From positions 26,427,830 through 26,491,829 of the forward strand of contig JAKTNV010000003.1 in assembly GCA_022747635.1 (NCBI GenBank): a stretch of 64,000 nt of DNA, read 5' to 3'. The translations under genes were made by a program, and so were the position numbers. Shown here piece after piece: positions 23,191 to 33,500 of this stretch. Under the pieces are notes generated by a model. That model saw only the letters and a program-made list of their open reading frames with translations, searched no databases and was not told the DNA's origin. The DNA comes from Hetaerina americana. Its lineage: Eukaryota > Arthropoda > Insecta > Odonata > Calopterygidae. Positions within the stretch are counted from its first letter, which is position 1, and every line of letters starts with the position of its first letter.

Positions 23191-25510
23191 TACTTCAAAG
23201 TAGTAAGCAGCAAACTTCAGTTAGTTGAGCTAAACCGCTGTTTAAAGTCCGCACTGAGCCAAATACTGCCTGATAGTGCAACTTCTGCGTTAGTGTTATC
23301 GGCGTTCAGAGCACTAAATAATAATTTACAACTGAATCTCCAGCAGTAGGCGTATGCATACGGAGGAAATATTCACTACATTAATGAATTCCTATATTTT
23401 TAAACACAAGTACAGGTTATCTCCCTATAATATCTTTAATATTTTTTAAATTACGGCTATGAGTTTCATAAATACAACTTATGTAATTAAGGTACTCGAG
23501 AGTCAAAATAAATTTGATATACCGCATCTAATGGCACGATCTAAAGTAAAAGAACTCAGTTAATTAAAATCTGAGGGTTATCTATTTCGATCGACAAAAA
23601 TCATCACATATTTCAACACAAACCAAGAAGTATCCGGAGATACCAAAAAATTACTTATTTTCTTTAAACATCTAAAAGACCAAATAACCATGGGAACTAC
23701 GATGGAAATTCTGAGCTTCCCATTCCAGTGAAAATTAGACCTTCCTAAATAAAAATGTTAATCATATAAATTTTCAATCATTTTCTCCCACAATCAGGAT
23801 AGGGAGCTCATGGCAATGAGATAAACCCCGCCAATTCCAACTTCTTTCGACAAGTTCCTATAATTTCCACTGTGCCATGAGCGGTTGAGCCCCTGACGGA
23901 TTTCGATTATCTTTAATCTTAACTTTAATTCAAAGTTTAGACTTTATTTCCCCATCTTTTAAAATCTATCATCTTCTTATCTACCTTGGAGAACCGTGGG
24001 TGCGCTGGTGTCAACTAACCTCCGCCGTGCACATACGCCCAAACCTTTCATCAAATGGATTAATGCCTTTTTTCTTTCCTACTTAATCTCGTGCCCTTTA
24101 TGGGCTCACGACACGAGTATTCCCCTTCTACCCTTATTCACCCATAGTTATCTGTTAAAAATCTTTCACCCTGGGTGAAAAAAAGGACGAATATTTTACT
24201 TATGGTGGAACGAGTAGAAGAGGGCGGTTGCATGAAGGTGAGGGGGCGAAATAATTCGAAGAGTTTTCAAAGAGTGTGGGTTTCCCTTGGCGACCAGGGT
24301 CAAGTGTGGGATGAGTAAGAAGGTGCGCCCCTCTCTCTCTCCTCCTCCACTAATCCTCCTCCGCGCCACCTAACAAGACGGACAGCTTCCTGCTGAGCAG
24401 TGGCGTGCAAAAGAGGGGCATACAAAAAGGGGGAGGACGCGTTTATTCGGACAGTGGGGCCTCGAAAGGAATGCTTGGCGCTGCAAATCCGGTAATAGCT
24501 TATGGGCAGTTGTTTTCCGTTTCGTAATTACAATCAGTTTAAAATGTAAGAAAAGGAAGGGTACTCAAACCTGGCGGTAAAAAAACCACTAACATAAGGT
24601 CAGTAAGCTTTGGCATTCTAGTTTATCAATTTAAAACTGATCATACGCTCCAAGTCGCTATGATGATTTGAAGCTAGCAGAAAAAAACTATAGATTAATC
24701 AATTTCATTCCACGAGATTCCTAAATATTTCTAAATATACTAATACTAGATATGGCACCCCCTACTATGCTCGAACTGGTTCGAAGAAAATTGAGAAAAT
24801 ATAGCCAGTGAATATATTTTTCGTGATGCTCCGCGGGTGAAAAATATTTTAGCAATGCTGAATTCGTGCATCGAAAGGTGGCTGAATTGACCCTGGAATA
24901 CTGGTCGCGGACTGATATTTTTCCATTGGGCACGTAGAGCAACCTTTAAATTTACAACTTATCCGATAAAACAAGTGTGACAAAGCAAGACTCTTATAGT
25001 GGACGCAGTGAACATGTCCATTCCTTTGCGATATTTGCATTTCCCGCTTGTTTAATAGGTTCGCCACTTCAGCGGCTAACGCCCCGGAATACGTGCTGCG
25101 AATGGAGACAGAGAACAGGGGAAAAGAGTCAGTTGATGAAGGGATGGGGGTGCAGGAGAGAAAGACTTTCATGTCTTTTCAACAATGGAAATCCATGTAA
25201 ATGTGAAAGTATCCCTTCTCTTTCTCACGGATAAAAAGATTATTCCATTCGTGGGAACTTGACGATGTTTTAGCAGGAAAAAGTTAGCAATCAAGGAAGT
25301 TGTTTTGCCAGTTTCTAGGGCAGGATTTTAGTCAGATTAAAGGAAACATTTTCTTCGCTTTAACACGAATGCGTTCAAATAATTTTTTATTTTAAATGAT
25401 GTGACAGTTATAGAAAACAAGTATAGTCATGGCGAGAAACACACGAGGAATAATTACTTGGGAATATAGTGCTAATGAATAAGATCAGAAACTAGCAAGC
25501 ATAGGCACAC
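23191..25510. other. Gene-free stretch
   Basis: A GC-richer patch with C/T and G-rich tracts lies at 24180-24470. A short plus frame next to the palindrome (to 23349) reads FRALNNNLQLNLQQ at its end, with no known domain. Nothing else was recognised. Confidence 0.35.
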
Positions 25511-25512
25511 AA

Positions 25513-25669
25513 TAAACCACTGCAGCTATCAACATGAAGGTTTGTTTGATAAGCGAGGGCAGAGCTTACCTAGCACCAAGCCCATCGATGCGCGAAATTC
25601 ACTCAACGGGGTAGAGGAGCCCTGTGCCCCATATGATTTCCCAGGAAGTCCTTGCACCCAAAAAATCAA
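25513..25669 (-). mobile_element. SINE family A, reverse, 5'-truncated
   Basis: The minus strand carries the family A tail (plus-strand GCAGCTATCAAC) and the lower body (TTTCCCAGGAAGTCCTTGCA), comparable to the 19.2 kb copy. The tRNA-like head is absent: the sequence stops near the point where family B begins about 25 bases later. It is diverged, hence the moderate confidence. Confidence 0.55.
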
Positions 25670-25695
25670 ACAGCTTAGTAAAAGCAGTGGATTAA

Positions 25696-25986
25696 GGGTA
25701 GGTGACAGGCAGCTGAGGTAATTTGCGCCACTAGGGATGGATGGGAATAAAGGAAGGGTGGAAGGAAACCCTGCGTCGGTATTAGCCTACTCTTAACAAA
25801 AGGTGCCAAAGGATACGCAGCTTAGCGTCTCATCCGAGGGACGGCGTGCTCACTTAAATTGCTCTCCACAAAGCATCTCAAGTAGGAATCGGAATACCAC
25901 TGAAAACGATCAGCCGCCTCAGGGATTCGAACACGGGCTCTCTGAGAGGGAAGCCAGTACGCTAGCCCCCGCACAAACTCGATCCC
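25696..25986 (-). mobile_element. tRNA-derived SINE, family B, reverse
   Basis: On the minus strand the tRNA-like head starts near 25986 and has a diverged B box (plus-strand form GGGATTCGAACACGGG at about 25920). The body aligns along its length with the copy at 41329-41613: shared plus-strand pieces include CGGTATTAGCCTACTCT, CTCAAGTAGGAATCGG and GAGGGAAGCCAGTACGCTAG. Differences between the two copies are scattered substitutions, as expected for old SINE copies. The plus-strand frame with a GFEHGLSEREASTLAPA peptide is a translation artefact of the reversed head. Confidence 0.8.
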
Positions 25987-26226
25987 CTCAAACACCTTAG
26001 GCGAAGCTGAGGGTATCCAGAGGCTTCCCCGGAAATAGTACCCTGGTTTCCAGGTAAGTCGTCCAATACTCTATCCCTTGGTCTAACGTATCCCTCAGGT
26101 AAACAATAGAATATTTAATAAGGGCAGATTATGAAAATCAAAACAACCTAATCGTTAAGTTCTCTTGGTTTACATATAGATGGTTCATTTTCATTTCGTT
26201 TTTATAAAACTGTATACATATATATA
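25987..26226. other. Spacer before the mariner element
   Basis: AT-rich flank, ending in a TA-rich stretch that supplies the TA target site of the mariner at 26225-26226. No gene. Confidence 0.5.
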
Positions 26227-26376
26227 CTACCTTGATCAAAAAGTTCCCGGAATAACCACCGTGTGGCGCTCCCATCGTTCCGATTTGAGTTCTGTTTTTT
26301 TTGTTAAATTGGTACATCTGTTGTTGATATTCCCTTTAAATCTTAGTGTCATAACTTGACATTTGCAAAAGTTACG
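26227..26376 (+). repeat. Left terminal inverted repeat of the 26-kb mariner
   Basis: 150-bp arm, outside the transposase frame, which begins at 26432. Its partner is 27407-27555. Confidence 0.95.
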
Positions 26377-26431
26377 TAGCCAAGAGTACATCTATCTCTG
26401 TGTGTGTTGGCGATTTTTTACAATTTCAGAA

Positions 26432-27407
26432 ATGGATTTAAATTTGCAACAACGAACTTGTATTAAATTTTGCGTAAAAAACGGATTTAGTGGCGCGCGG
26501 ACGTTGGAAATGTTGGAAAAGTGTTTCGGCAACGATTCTCTAAAAAAAACGGTCGTTTACCAGTGGCACGAGCGGTTCAGAAGTGGTCGTGAGTCAATCG
26601 AAGATGATGAACGCAGTGGCAGACCATCGACATCGAAAGTCGGTGAAAAAATTGATAAAGTAAAAGAAATGTTGGTCAATAACCGCAAATTAACCATCAG
26701 AGAAATAGCGGAGGACTTGAACATTGCCTATGGATCCGCCCAAGACATTGTGGTTAATGATTTGGGTTTCCGTCGTGTAGCAGCAAAGTTGGTGCCAAAA
26801 GACCTCAATTTCATGCAAAAAAGAGACCGTGTTGACGTCGCAAAAGACATGATTTGCGAGGCTGAATCCGATCCCACATTCATCAAAAGGATCATTACTG
26901 GAGACGAGACGTGGGTTTATGAGTACGACACGCAATCCAGACATCAGGCAAGTGAATGGCGTTCACCAAATGAGCCGAGACCAAAAAAACCACGTCGTTT
27001 TCAGTCAAAAAAGAAGGCAATGCTGACGGTTTTCATGGATTACAACGGTGTAGTGCATCATGAATTTTTGCCAGAAGGCCAGACAGTAAACAAAGAGTAA
27101 TATTTGGGCGTTATGAGACGTTTGCGTGAAGCAATTCGCCGAAAGAGACCAGAAATGTGGGCAGAAACCTCGTGGATTTTGCACCATGATAACGCACCGT
27201 CGCACAGTGCTATCATTATTCGTAATTTTTTGACGAAAAATGCAACAAATACCATCCAACAGCCACCGAATTCACCTGATTTGGCTCCCTGTGACTTCTT
27301 TCTGTTCAATCGAGTTAAAAAACCATTACGGGGAACGCGTTTTAGCAGCCGAGAGGAAGTAATGGAAAAATCGCAGGAAGCACTGATGGACATACCGAAA
27401 ACCGACC
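26432..27407 (+). pseudogene. Mariner transposase with one premature stop and a lost C-terminus
   Basis: Start chosen at the ATG at 26432, 56 bases inside the left repeat; an upstream in-frame start at 26363 would lie within the repeat. The N-terminal half (residues 1-110) is the paired-like DNA-binding region with helix-turn-helix features, including VVYQWHERFRSGRESIEDDE and SGRPSTS. The catalytic triad is complete and of D,D34D type: Asp158 in TGDETW, Asp253 in LHHDNAPSH and Asp288 in APCDFF, with exactly 34 residues between the last two. Codon 223 is TAA (27098-27100) directly after GQTVNKE, and the frame continues unchanged afterwards, so a single substitution broke the gene. The coding part reaches only about 325 residues against a usual 340-350: the WHKC-type C-terminus is replaced by the right inverted repeat, and the frame reads through it to 27628 into the microsatellite. 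Confidence 0.95.
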
Positions 27408-27555
27408 GTAACTTTTGCAAATGTCAAGTTATGACACTAAGATTTAAAGGGAATATCAACAACAGATGTACCAATTTAACAAAAAAACAGAACTCAAATC
27501 GGAACGATGGGAGCGCCACACGGTGGTTATTCCGGGAACTTTTTGATCAAGGTAG
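27407..27555 (-). repeat. Right terminal inverted repeat of the 26-kb mariner
   Basis: 149-bp arm, identical to the left arm apart from one T. It overlaps the position where the transposase C-terminus should be encoded. Confidence 0.95.
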
Positions 27556-27586
<31 letters not shown>

Positions 27587-27644
27587 TACATACATATATA
27601 TATACATATACTATATGTATATATATAAGTATGATTTACTTCTC
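27556..27644. repeat. (TA)n microsatellite and degenerate TA/CA repeats
   Basis: A pure TA run at 27556-27582 is followed by imperfect TA/CATA repeats to about 27630. The first TA is the right target duplication of the mariner. Confidence 0.9.
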
Positions 27645-27750
27645 TATCTTCTGATGAAGACGGAGTGGAATTACGTCGAAATTATCAAGAAATAACGTGT
27701 GAGTGTTCCTTTTTTTGTGTTTCTATGTTGTTTGTTACTGTGCAATGTAC
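27645..27750 (+). repeat. Hairpin/(TA)n repeat unit, best hammerhead-like copy
   Basis: The core reads TCTT, CTGATGA (27651-27657), an extra A, GACG, an 11-base loop, CGTC, GAAA (27678-27681), TTATC, AAGA. The flanking TCTT and AAGA can pair as a 4-bp first stem, GACG/CGTC as the second, and the last A of GAAA with the U before the final C as a minimal third stem. That is the order of a type I hammerhead. The deviation is the unpaired A after CTGATGA. The tail with GTGTGAGTGTTCCTTTTTTT and the closing (TA)n match the copies at 1.8 and 21.4 kb. No protein is encoded. Confidence 0.6.
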
Positions 27751-27772
27751 TATATATATATATATATATATA
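27751..27772. repeat. (TA)n microsatellite ending the hairpin unit
   Basis: A TA run of about 22 bp directly after the conserved tail, as in the other copies. Confidence 0.9.
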
Positions 27773-29440
27773 GGTTGAGTTGAAGAGTATTTTTTGTTGC
27801 ATTAAGGCTCGTTCTGCAGGAAAATATTTTCAAGTATTTACTGAAAAGTAGTAAAACAAACGGTCCAAGTGCGAACTTAAGCACAATTAAATTACGAGGA
27901 AAAAAACCAAAAACAGCAAGGAAATTAAAAATCCCAGATTCAACATCGATATAAATGGAAGCCTCGACATGATTATTCTGAATAATGATGCTCGCGTAAT
28001 CATAGGTTGGGCAGTTTTTTGACGAGATCATATTAAGTATTTTTATTCTCAATCACATCGAAAATTCTCAGCCTTGGTAAACGTAACAAGGATACCGTAA
28101 TAACCATGGAAATTATTCGAAATCGACTATTTTAATGTGTATCTCCGGTAGCGACTAATGATAGCATAAAACTCATGTCGATGGTTTTGGGACCCCCTTT
28201 TACCAACTTTCCTCTGTTTATTCAGCGAAGTAGGGTGAGGGTGAGGCATGCCTCTAATAAACTTCTGCCTATTGAATATCAAATTATTCTCCTAATTCCA
28301 GTAGCAGCGATTCCAACCAACCTCTTGCCTCCCTACTTATGAAACGTTCACGTCCAGATCTCACTTCGGTTCTCCCTCCCTCTCCCACTTTTGGATAATG
28401 GCCACACGCAAATAATTGCCGATCATTATTTTGCCCAGAAGATTTTCTTTTTAACTGCGGAGAGAGCGAAGAAATTGTTTCCTGATCGCCTCGCCCGTGA
28501 TCGGAAAATAAATCCTCGAAGGGAGAAGATCGATTGCTTCGAGGAATGTTATCCGTTCGGGGTTTGAGTAGAAGGGATCATTAAAGTATGTAAATGTAAT
28601 TGGAATGATCCGAGAAACAGGAGGAATTACGCCAAGGATATCCAAACGAACATGTAATTAGGGCATGAGAAAAGTCAAGGAGCGACGAGCAATCATTACA
28701 AAGACTGGAGGCGATACAAGGAAGATTTTTTTCTCCATGCCCCCTCCCATAACCCCCTCGTTTTACGACCCGACTTCGGTGTGATAAAAGAACGGTCTCC
28801 GGGGAGTGATGTCAGCGGAAGAGCTATCAATACTCGCCCCATAGTCACGGAGGTTTTGAATCCCCTAAATTATAATCCCTTCCTACTATTTCCATTCCAC
28901 GTCCTTTATTGATATTCGTCCCTCAGCACCTGCCCCAATGGGAATTTTACTCTCCGCCCTGTCCCCCCCTCCCTCCTTGACATTGCCCGTAGAACACGCT
29001 CCGAAAGAAGGACGTGTTAATTCTGTTCGCGGTGAGTGTGCGCGAGGTGGAGATGGATCCGAGAGATTGCCTGGGCGCGGAGGGACTTGGACAGGGGGAG
29101 GGGACTGTGAAAGTTAAGACGGCCGGGGGGGGGGGGACAGGTGGCGCGGGTGGTAAGGTGTTAAAGAGGGGCGTATGAGAGAGTAGATCGAAGAGCGCTC
29201 ACGGCCGAAGAGTAGTGAATTGCTGTCTTTACTGATGTGGAATACAATACGGTTAATTTCGATCGAAGACGATTCATGACGCTCAAGAGTTGCTGAATGA
29301 TAGATCAAATTCTAAAGATAAAGAATTACTTTAGAGTATTTACGTTTTATTATTATTTAGTCTCTGACAATAGTTTTAACCATATTTCATTATTTTCTCA
29401 AAACTCTTTCTTTTTAAAAATAGTTACTTGTTCAAAATAA
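27773..29440. other. Gene-free stretch with skewed GC-rich patches
   Basis: C/T-rich sequence at 28310-28395 and 28730-28985 is followed by G-rich sequence at 29040-29170 that includes a run of about 12 G. No coding similarity was seen. Confidence 0.4.
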
Positions 29441-29445
29441 ATTTT

Positions 29446-29486
29446 TATGGCGAACGGTGAAAAAGAATTTTTCACCGTTCGCCATA
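29446..29486. repeat. Perfect 19-bp hairpin with 3-base loop
   Basis: TATGGCGAACGGTGAAAAA is followed by GAA and then its exact reverse complement. At 41 bases with no mismatch it is the tightest inverted repeat in the window. It sits in AT-rich DNA with no nearby gene; a short chance frame begins inside it. Confidence 0.9.
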
Positions 29487-30040
29487 CCACATACGTCTTA
29501 TCCTATGAAAAGTTGCTTTTTATTACTCATCAAAAATACATATTTGCTCTTTTATATTTTTTGCTTACAGAAATTAAGCTTCAAAATAATTTTGATCATT
29601 TTGAAATGAAGACCCAATATTTTCATATCGGAACTAGAAAATATACGATAAATCATCCAAAAAAATTAATTACATTCGTATCTTATTTTACGATCCCCTT
29701 ACATGTTGCTAGTTCCACATGCGTGGAAAAGTATCCCATTGTTTATTAGGTCAAAGGGTAGGAGTCAGTAATGGGGTACTTGAAGTTTGAGTGACGGAGT
29801 AACTTCAAAGGCACTATTAGATGAATGCAACGAGCAATCACATCAATTATGCATATATCATTAGAAATCAAAATGAACGCAAATTTTTAAATGAGTCCTG
29901 AAAACTGAACTCAGCTCACCGACACGGGTGTCGTGCCCGGCAACAGGAGTGATTAGACTTCCACGATATTCATCGCAGAATCTTGCCTAGCCACCTTGCT
30001 CCACCATCTTGCGCAGCCGAAATGACAGCATCACAGAAGA
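29487..30040. other. Gene-free stretch
   Basis: Nothing recognised. The last part (29910-30040) is somewhat GC-richer and may be the 5' untranslated part of the LINE fragment that follows. Confidence 0.35.
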
Positions 30041-30044
30041 AAAG

Positions 30045-30560
30045 ACACAAAAGAGATCATTGATATTATGATAGGAACATGGAATTTAAGGACCCTATAT
30101 GCAAATAGGAATATACAGTACGTCAAGCGGGGGGAGGAAAGAAGACATGCTTAAAAAAAATTGATAAGAAAGGCTGTTCGAGACGATTTAGAAAGATATC
30201 GGGGAACATCGACGCGATAAGTAAAAGGTAACAAAGAGCGGAGGGAAGAGATTCAACGTGGTTTAGCATTAGTTTTACTCAATAATATAAGAAGAAGAGT
30301 GGTGAACATAGAGCAGGTGAGTAATAGATTACTTTGAGTGGATATACATTGATAGGGCCTGTAGGAGGTTTCGACACGCGTTTTTTATCCAGGATTTTTT
30401 ATCTCTAAACAATGATAGAGAAAAAGAAGTGGCGAGAATATACCACTATTTGGAATAAATAGTTGCTACCGTTTCTGATAAAAAGGCCTATGAAATTGAT
30501 GGGAGTTCCGTATGAGGTGAGGAATGGCGGGAGAGACGGGAGAGATATACTAGTATATGT
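30045..30560 (+). pseudogene. LINE endonuclease domain, 5' part, decayed
   Basis: The plus-strand translation reads IIDIMIGTWNLRTLYANR at about 30060-30115. This matches the start of the apurinic-like endonuclease (EEP) domain of non-LTR retrotransposons ('IGTWNVRTL'). After frameshifts come ALVLLNNIRRRVVNIEQVSN (about 30265-30325) and EVARIYHYLE near 30430, which fit the next endonuclease blocks. Many stops and shifts make it dead. The style is that of the LINEs often mis-annotated as craniofacial development protein 2. It may represent the 5' half of the family whose 3' half lies at 43.8-46.3 kb. Confidence 0.65.
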
Positions 30561-31485
30561 ATCGGAGTTTAGAATTAAGGTATCACCAAGGAGCTTTGCA
30601 GTAATAATTGCTTAATAACGATCTTCGAGCTTAAACAAGATAATAGCTACACTCAGAAATGGAAACTGTTAAGAAATACACGAATATATGAATGAGATTA
30701 TATTATGCTTTGTTACTAATTGAGCAACAGCGTTAACAATTCCCGGTTTCCCAGAAATGGATGCGGATGGGGATCTCAATTGAATATTCATCAATTGTAA
30801 TTCATTGTCTTTATAGTAGTACGTAGTCGCTATACCGTAATATTGACTGTGTCCATCAAAAACCTACATAAAACTGTAGAATATCAGTAATAATAGTGAC
30901 ACAGGTAGTACGGGAAGACTGGGGAGCAGCGAAAAATTTTGTATTTTATCTTTACTGAAAATCGATTTTTTAAAACTTAAATGTCATTATATTCCCTAAC
31001 TTTTAGTAAAGGATTTTTGTATTCCAAATAGAATAATTTGTTTGGTGTGACAAAGTGTCCAAGTCCACCGCGCCATGGGATAGGTTGTGACATTGGGGCA
31101 GTATGGGACAGATATCAATTCATCAATAATTGATATATTTATTTGAATTGGAAAAAAATAACATTTTCTTTGGTGTCCTTCTAATAAAATAAATAATAAT
31201 ACTAAGGACTCATTGAAAGATCCGAGTATTAAGATAATAATTAATATTTTTATTCAAAGTTAATGTCGTTTTTTATAATATTTTGATTTACATTTCACAC
31301 AGTGCATGTCATACGTTGTGTTTGCCGTTCCATAGATTTTCCCATAATTATTGCCTAGGCCTCAAAATAAATTTTATTTTACCTCCCAGATTTTCATATT
31401 AAATCAGCACATTTCCGAATCACTTTAACTTTTAATTATGTTGCCACAGGATTAATTTTGTCAAAAAACTGCCGACGATGAAATT
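30561..31485. other. AT-rich stretch with nothing recognised
   Basis: Possibly more decayed LINE at its left end, but I cannot support it residue by residue. Confidence 0.35.
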
Positions 31486-31529
31486 TTCCCAAAATAAATT
31501 TCCATTAACAGAAATGACAGAACAAATAC

Positions 31530-31960
31530 AATCGGGGATGGTGCCTTCATTGCAGTTAAAAATTCTTCCGTCGACAGGGCAGAGGTAATTCCGGGTATTG
31601 GTTTGGACAGCGTTTAGTAATCAATTTAAATTCCTCAATCCAGAAGAATTCATGTATACGCATTTCCCAGACCGCCAGTCGACAGAGACAATTCAATACT
31701 AGAATTAGATCAACAAATCAAAGGTTTCTTATCCCAACACAATTATCACGACGTTATAATCGGTGGAGATTTTAATGTCCCATCTATTGACTGGAGCACA
31801 TATAGTTTTAAAACGGGCGGTAAAGGCAAAGATATCTGCGAATAGCTATTGGATTCTTTTACGTTGAACTCCTTACATCAACTTGTCCTTTTTCCAACCA
31901 GGGGCGATAATATTCTTGATTTGTTAGCAACCAAACACGCACTATAAAAAGAGATGAGAC
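31530..31960 (+). pseudogene. CR1/Jockey-like LINE endonuclease fragment
   Basis: GDGAFIAVKNSSVDRAEVIP (about 31537-31596) is followed, after frame changes, by HDVIIGGDFNVPSIDWSTY (about 31750-31806) and LHQLVLFPTRGDNILDLLAT (31875-31932). GGDFN..SIDW and PTR..NILDL are hallmark motifs of the EEP endonuclease in CR1/Jockey-type LINEs; the Asp and Asn of GDFN are active-site residues. A stop (TAG at about 31843) and frameshifts show it is inactive. It is a different family from the fragment at 30.05 kb. No reverse transcriptase follows; a mariner begins about 40 bases later. Confidence 0.8.
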
Positions 31961-32000
31961 AAAATATTCTAACATACAATGACACTTCCACATCACATAC

Positions 32001-32796
32001 AACGAAAGTATCGATTAGAAAGTACGCAATAGATAAAGCTAATGTTTCAAGTTTGAATACGCCACGTTGTTTAGTATTCGTTTAGAATCCATCAATAGTG
32101 AACGTTTTCAGTGAATTTGTAAAAATGAAGGAAATTGGTCATCGCTATGTGATACAATACTTTGATTTGAAAGGCCTCAGCCCAAACAATATGAAAGTTG
32201 AAATGGATTCTACTCTGGGTGAGTCTGCTCCTTCGTTTACTAGAGTAAAATATTGGGTAGGAGAGTTTAAACGAAGAAATTGATGAGAGCCAAAAAGAAA
32301 CTTTACACTTCCACAATAAAGATTTAATATTTCAAGACCGTATATTCATATTTCGATGCTGCGCACCATCATTAGCTGAATCATCATCTCAGTTAAATCT
32401 GAAACTGTTATGTTTAAGAAGAAAGTGTTGTTTCATCAAGACAATGCACCAGCTCACAAATCCGTCTTTACAATGGCGTAAATTCATGAATTAAAGTTTG
32501 AATTGCTACCTCATGCACTCCATTTGCCAGATTTAGCCCCCTCGAATTATTTTCTGTTCGTAAACTTGAAAAAATGGCTCAGTGGTCAAAGATTTCCCAA
32601 CCGTGAAGAAGTGATGTCGGCAGTTAATGGCTAATTTTAGGAGCAAGACAGTTCTTATTATAAAAATGGTATCGAACTTATTGAACATGGCTGGGTAAAG
32701 TGTATAGAGCTAAAAAGGAAATTATGTTGAAAAATAAATACATTTTTTCCAAAAGTTTTGTTTTTTATATTTTGGATCGGATACTTCTGGGATTGA
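32001..32796 (+). mobile_element. Internally deleted mariner element
   Basis: About 0.8 kb against a usual 1.3 kb. Ends are estimated from a weak inverted match between GAAAGTATCGATTAGAAAGTA at the left (32004-32024) and the reverse complement of the region around 32767-32792 (GAAGTATCCGATCC on the minus strand). The inside carries the transposase start and its last third, joined by a deletion. It lies directly downstream of the LINE endonuclease fragment. Confidence 0.65.
32125..32730 (+). pseudogene. Mariner transposase, internally deleted, catalytic residue lost
   Basis: The start ATG at 32125 gives an N-terminal piece with VIQYFDLKGLSPNNMKVEMD and VKYWVGEFKRRN, the DNA-binding region of a mariner lineage distinct from the 26-kb one. 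A stop follows at 32283. After the deletion the frame resumes with VLFHQDNAPAHKSVF at about 32425 and LLPHALHLPDLAPSNYFLF near 32505-32560, then LKKWLSGQRFPNREEVMSA and IEHGWVKCIELKRKLC, ending at 32730. The second catalytic Asp (HQD) is present, but the residue 34 positions later is Asn (SNYF) instead of Asp. There are also two internal stops. It cannot be active. Confidence 0.85.
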
Positions 32797-33397
32797 CTCA
32801 CACCTAACAAATGAAGCCATTACCTTTTGTTATGTCACTTATATTTTTAAAATTTAGCTGATTGAAGCGTTAAAATTTTCATCACACACATCTACACACT
32901 ACCTGCAAGCAGTCGCAATGTTGTGTGGCGTATTGGTTGGTATTATGCGTAGAGCTTGAGCCACCTATTACTAATTTTTGCTTGGGGTTAATAAGAAAAT
33001 CAAGAATCTAGGACTGAATTATATTTTATTGCGTACCCACGTAACTTTTCCATTAATTTGGCGCGTGATACTTTATCAAATCTTCATATGTTGTTTGTCT
33101 TCTCGATACATTTCGCGTGTATCAGTGGTTAAAAAATATTTGAACAAGCTACATCTGTAGAAAGGATTATTTTCAAAGATAAAACCATTAGCATTTCAAT
33201 ATCGCAACATTAAACATAACGTCAAATATACTTTCTTGGTGATGCTGGCGTTATCTAACTGATCGCTACGGTGAATAATTAATCATATCCGGAAAATTTA
33301 TACCAAATTAGCATTACTATTAGCATTCACACCAAACCATAACCTTGACAATGATACAATTGATGGTTTCTGGCGTAACTTAATGAAATCGATTCAT
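32797..33397. other. Gene-free AT-rich stretch
   Basis: Nothing recognised. Confidence 0.4.
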
Positions 33398-33500
33398 ATT
33401 GGAAATAAAAAATAGTGACTTTGTGATTCCACTGAAAAATAGTAACTTTGCGTTTCCCTTTTTCAGTAGAATCACAAAGTTACTATTTTTCATTTCCAAT
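33398..33500. repeat. 103-bp palindrome
   Basis: Arms of 42 bp (33398-33439 and 33459-33500) match with about three differences; both start ATTGGAAAT reading inward and contain AGTAACTTTGTGATTCTAC or a close variant. The 19-base spacer holds another partial copy (TAGTAACTTTGCGTTTCC). The arm core is reminiscent of TGACTTTGTAATTCCACAC in the 23-kb palindrome, so both may be ends of one repeat family. Confidence 0.85.

Larger units (their letters stand above)
26227..27555 (+). mobile_element. Mariner transposon with 149-bp terminal inverted repeats
   Basis: A complete 1,329-bp element flanked by TA on both sides (26225-26226, 27556-27557), the standard target duplication of this superfamily. 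Both ends start CTACCTTGATCAAAAAGTTC reading inward. The inverted repeats (26227-26376 and 27407-27555) match end to end except for one T in a poly-T run (8 versus 7). Classical mariner repeats are near 30 bp, so 149 bp is unusual. The right repeat cuts into the 3' end of the transposase frame, which suggests that the left end was copied onto the right. The near-perfect match indicates recent formation, recent movement or conversion between arms. The right edge adjoins a (TA)n tract. Confidence 0.95.
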
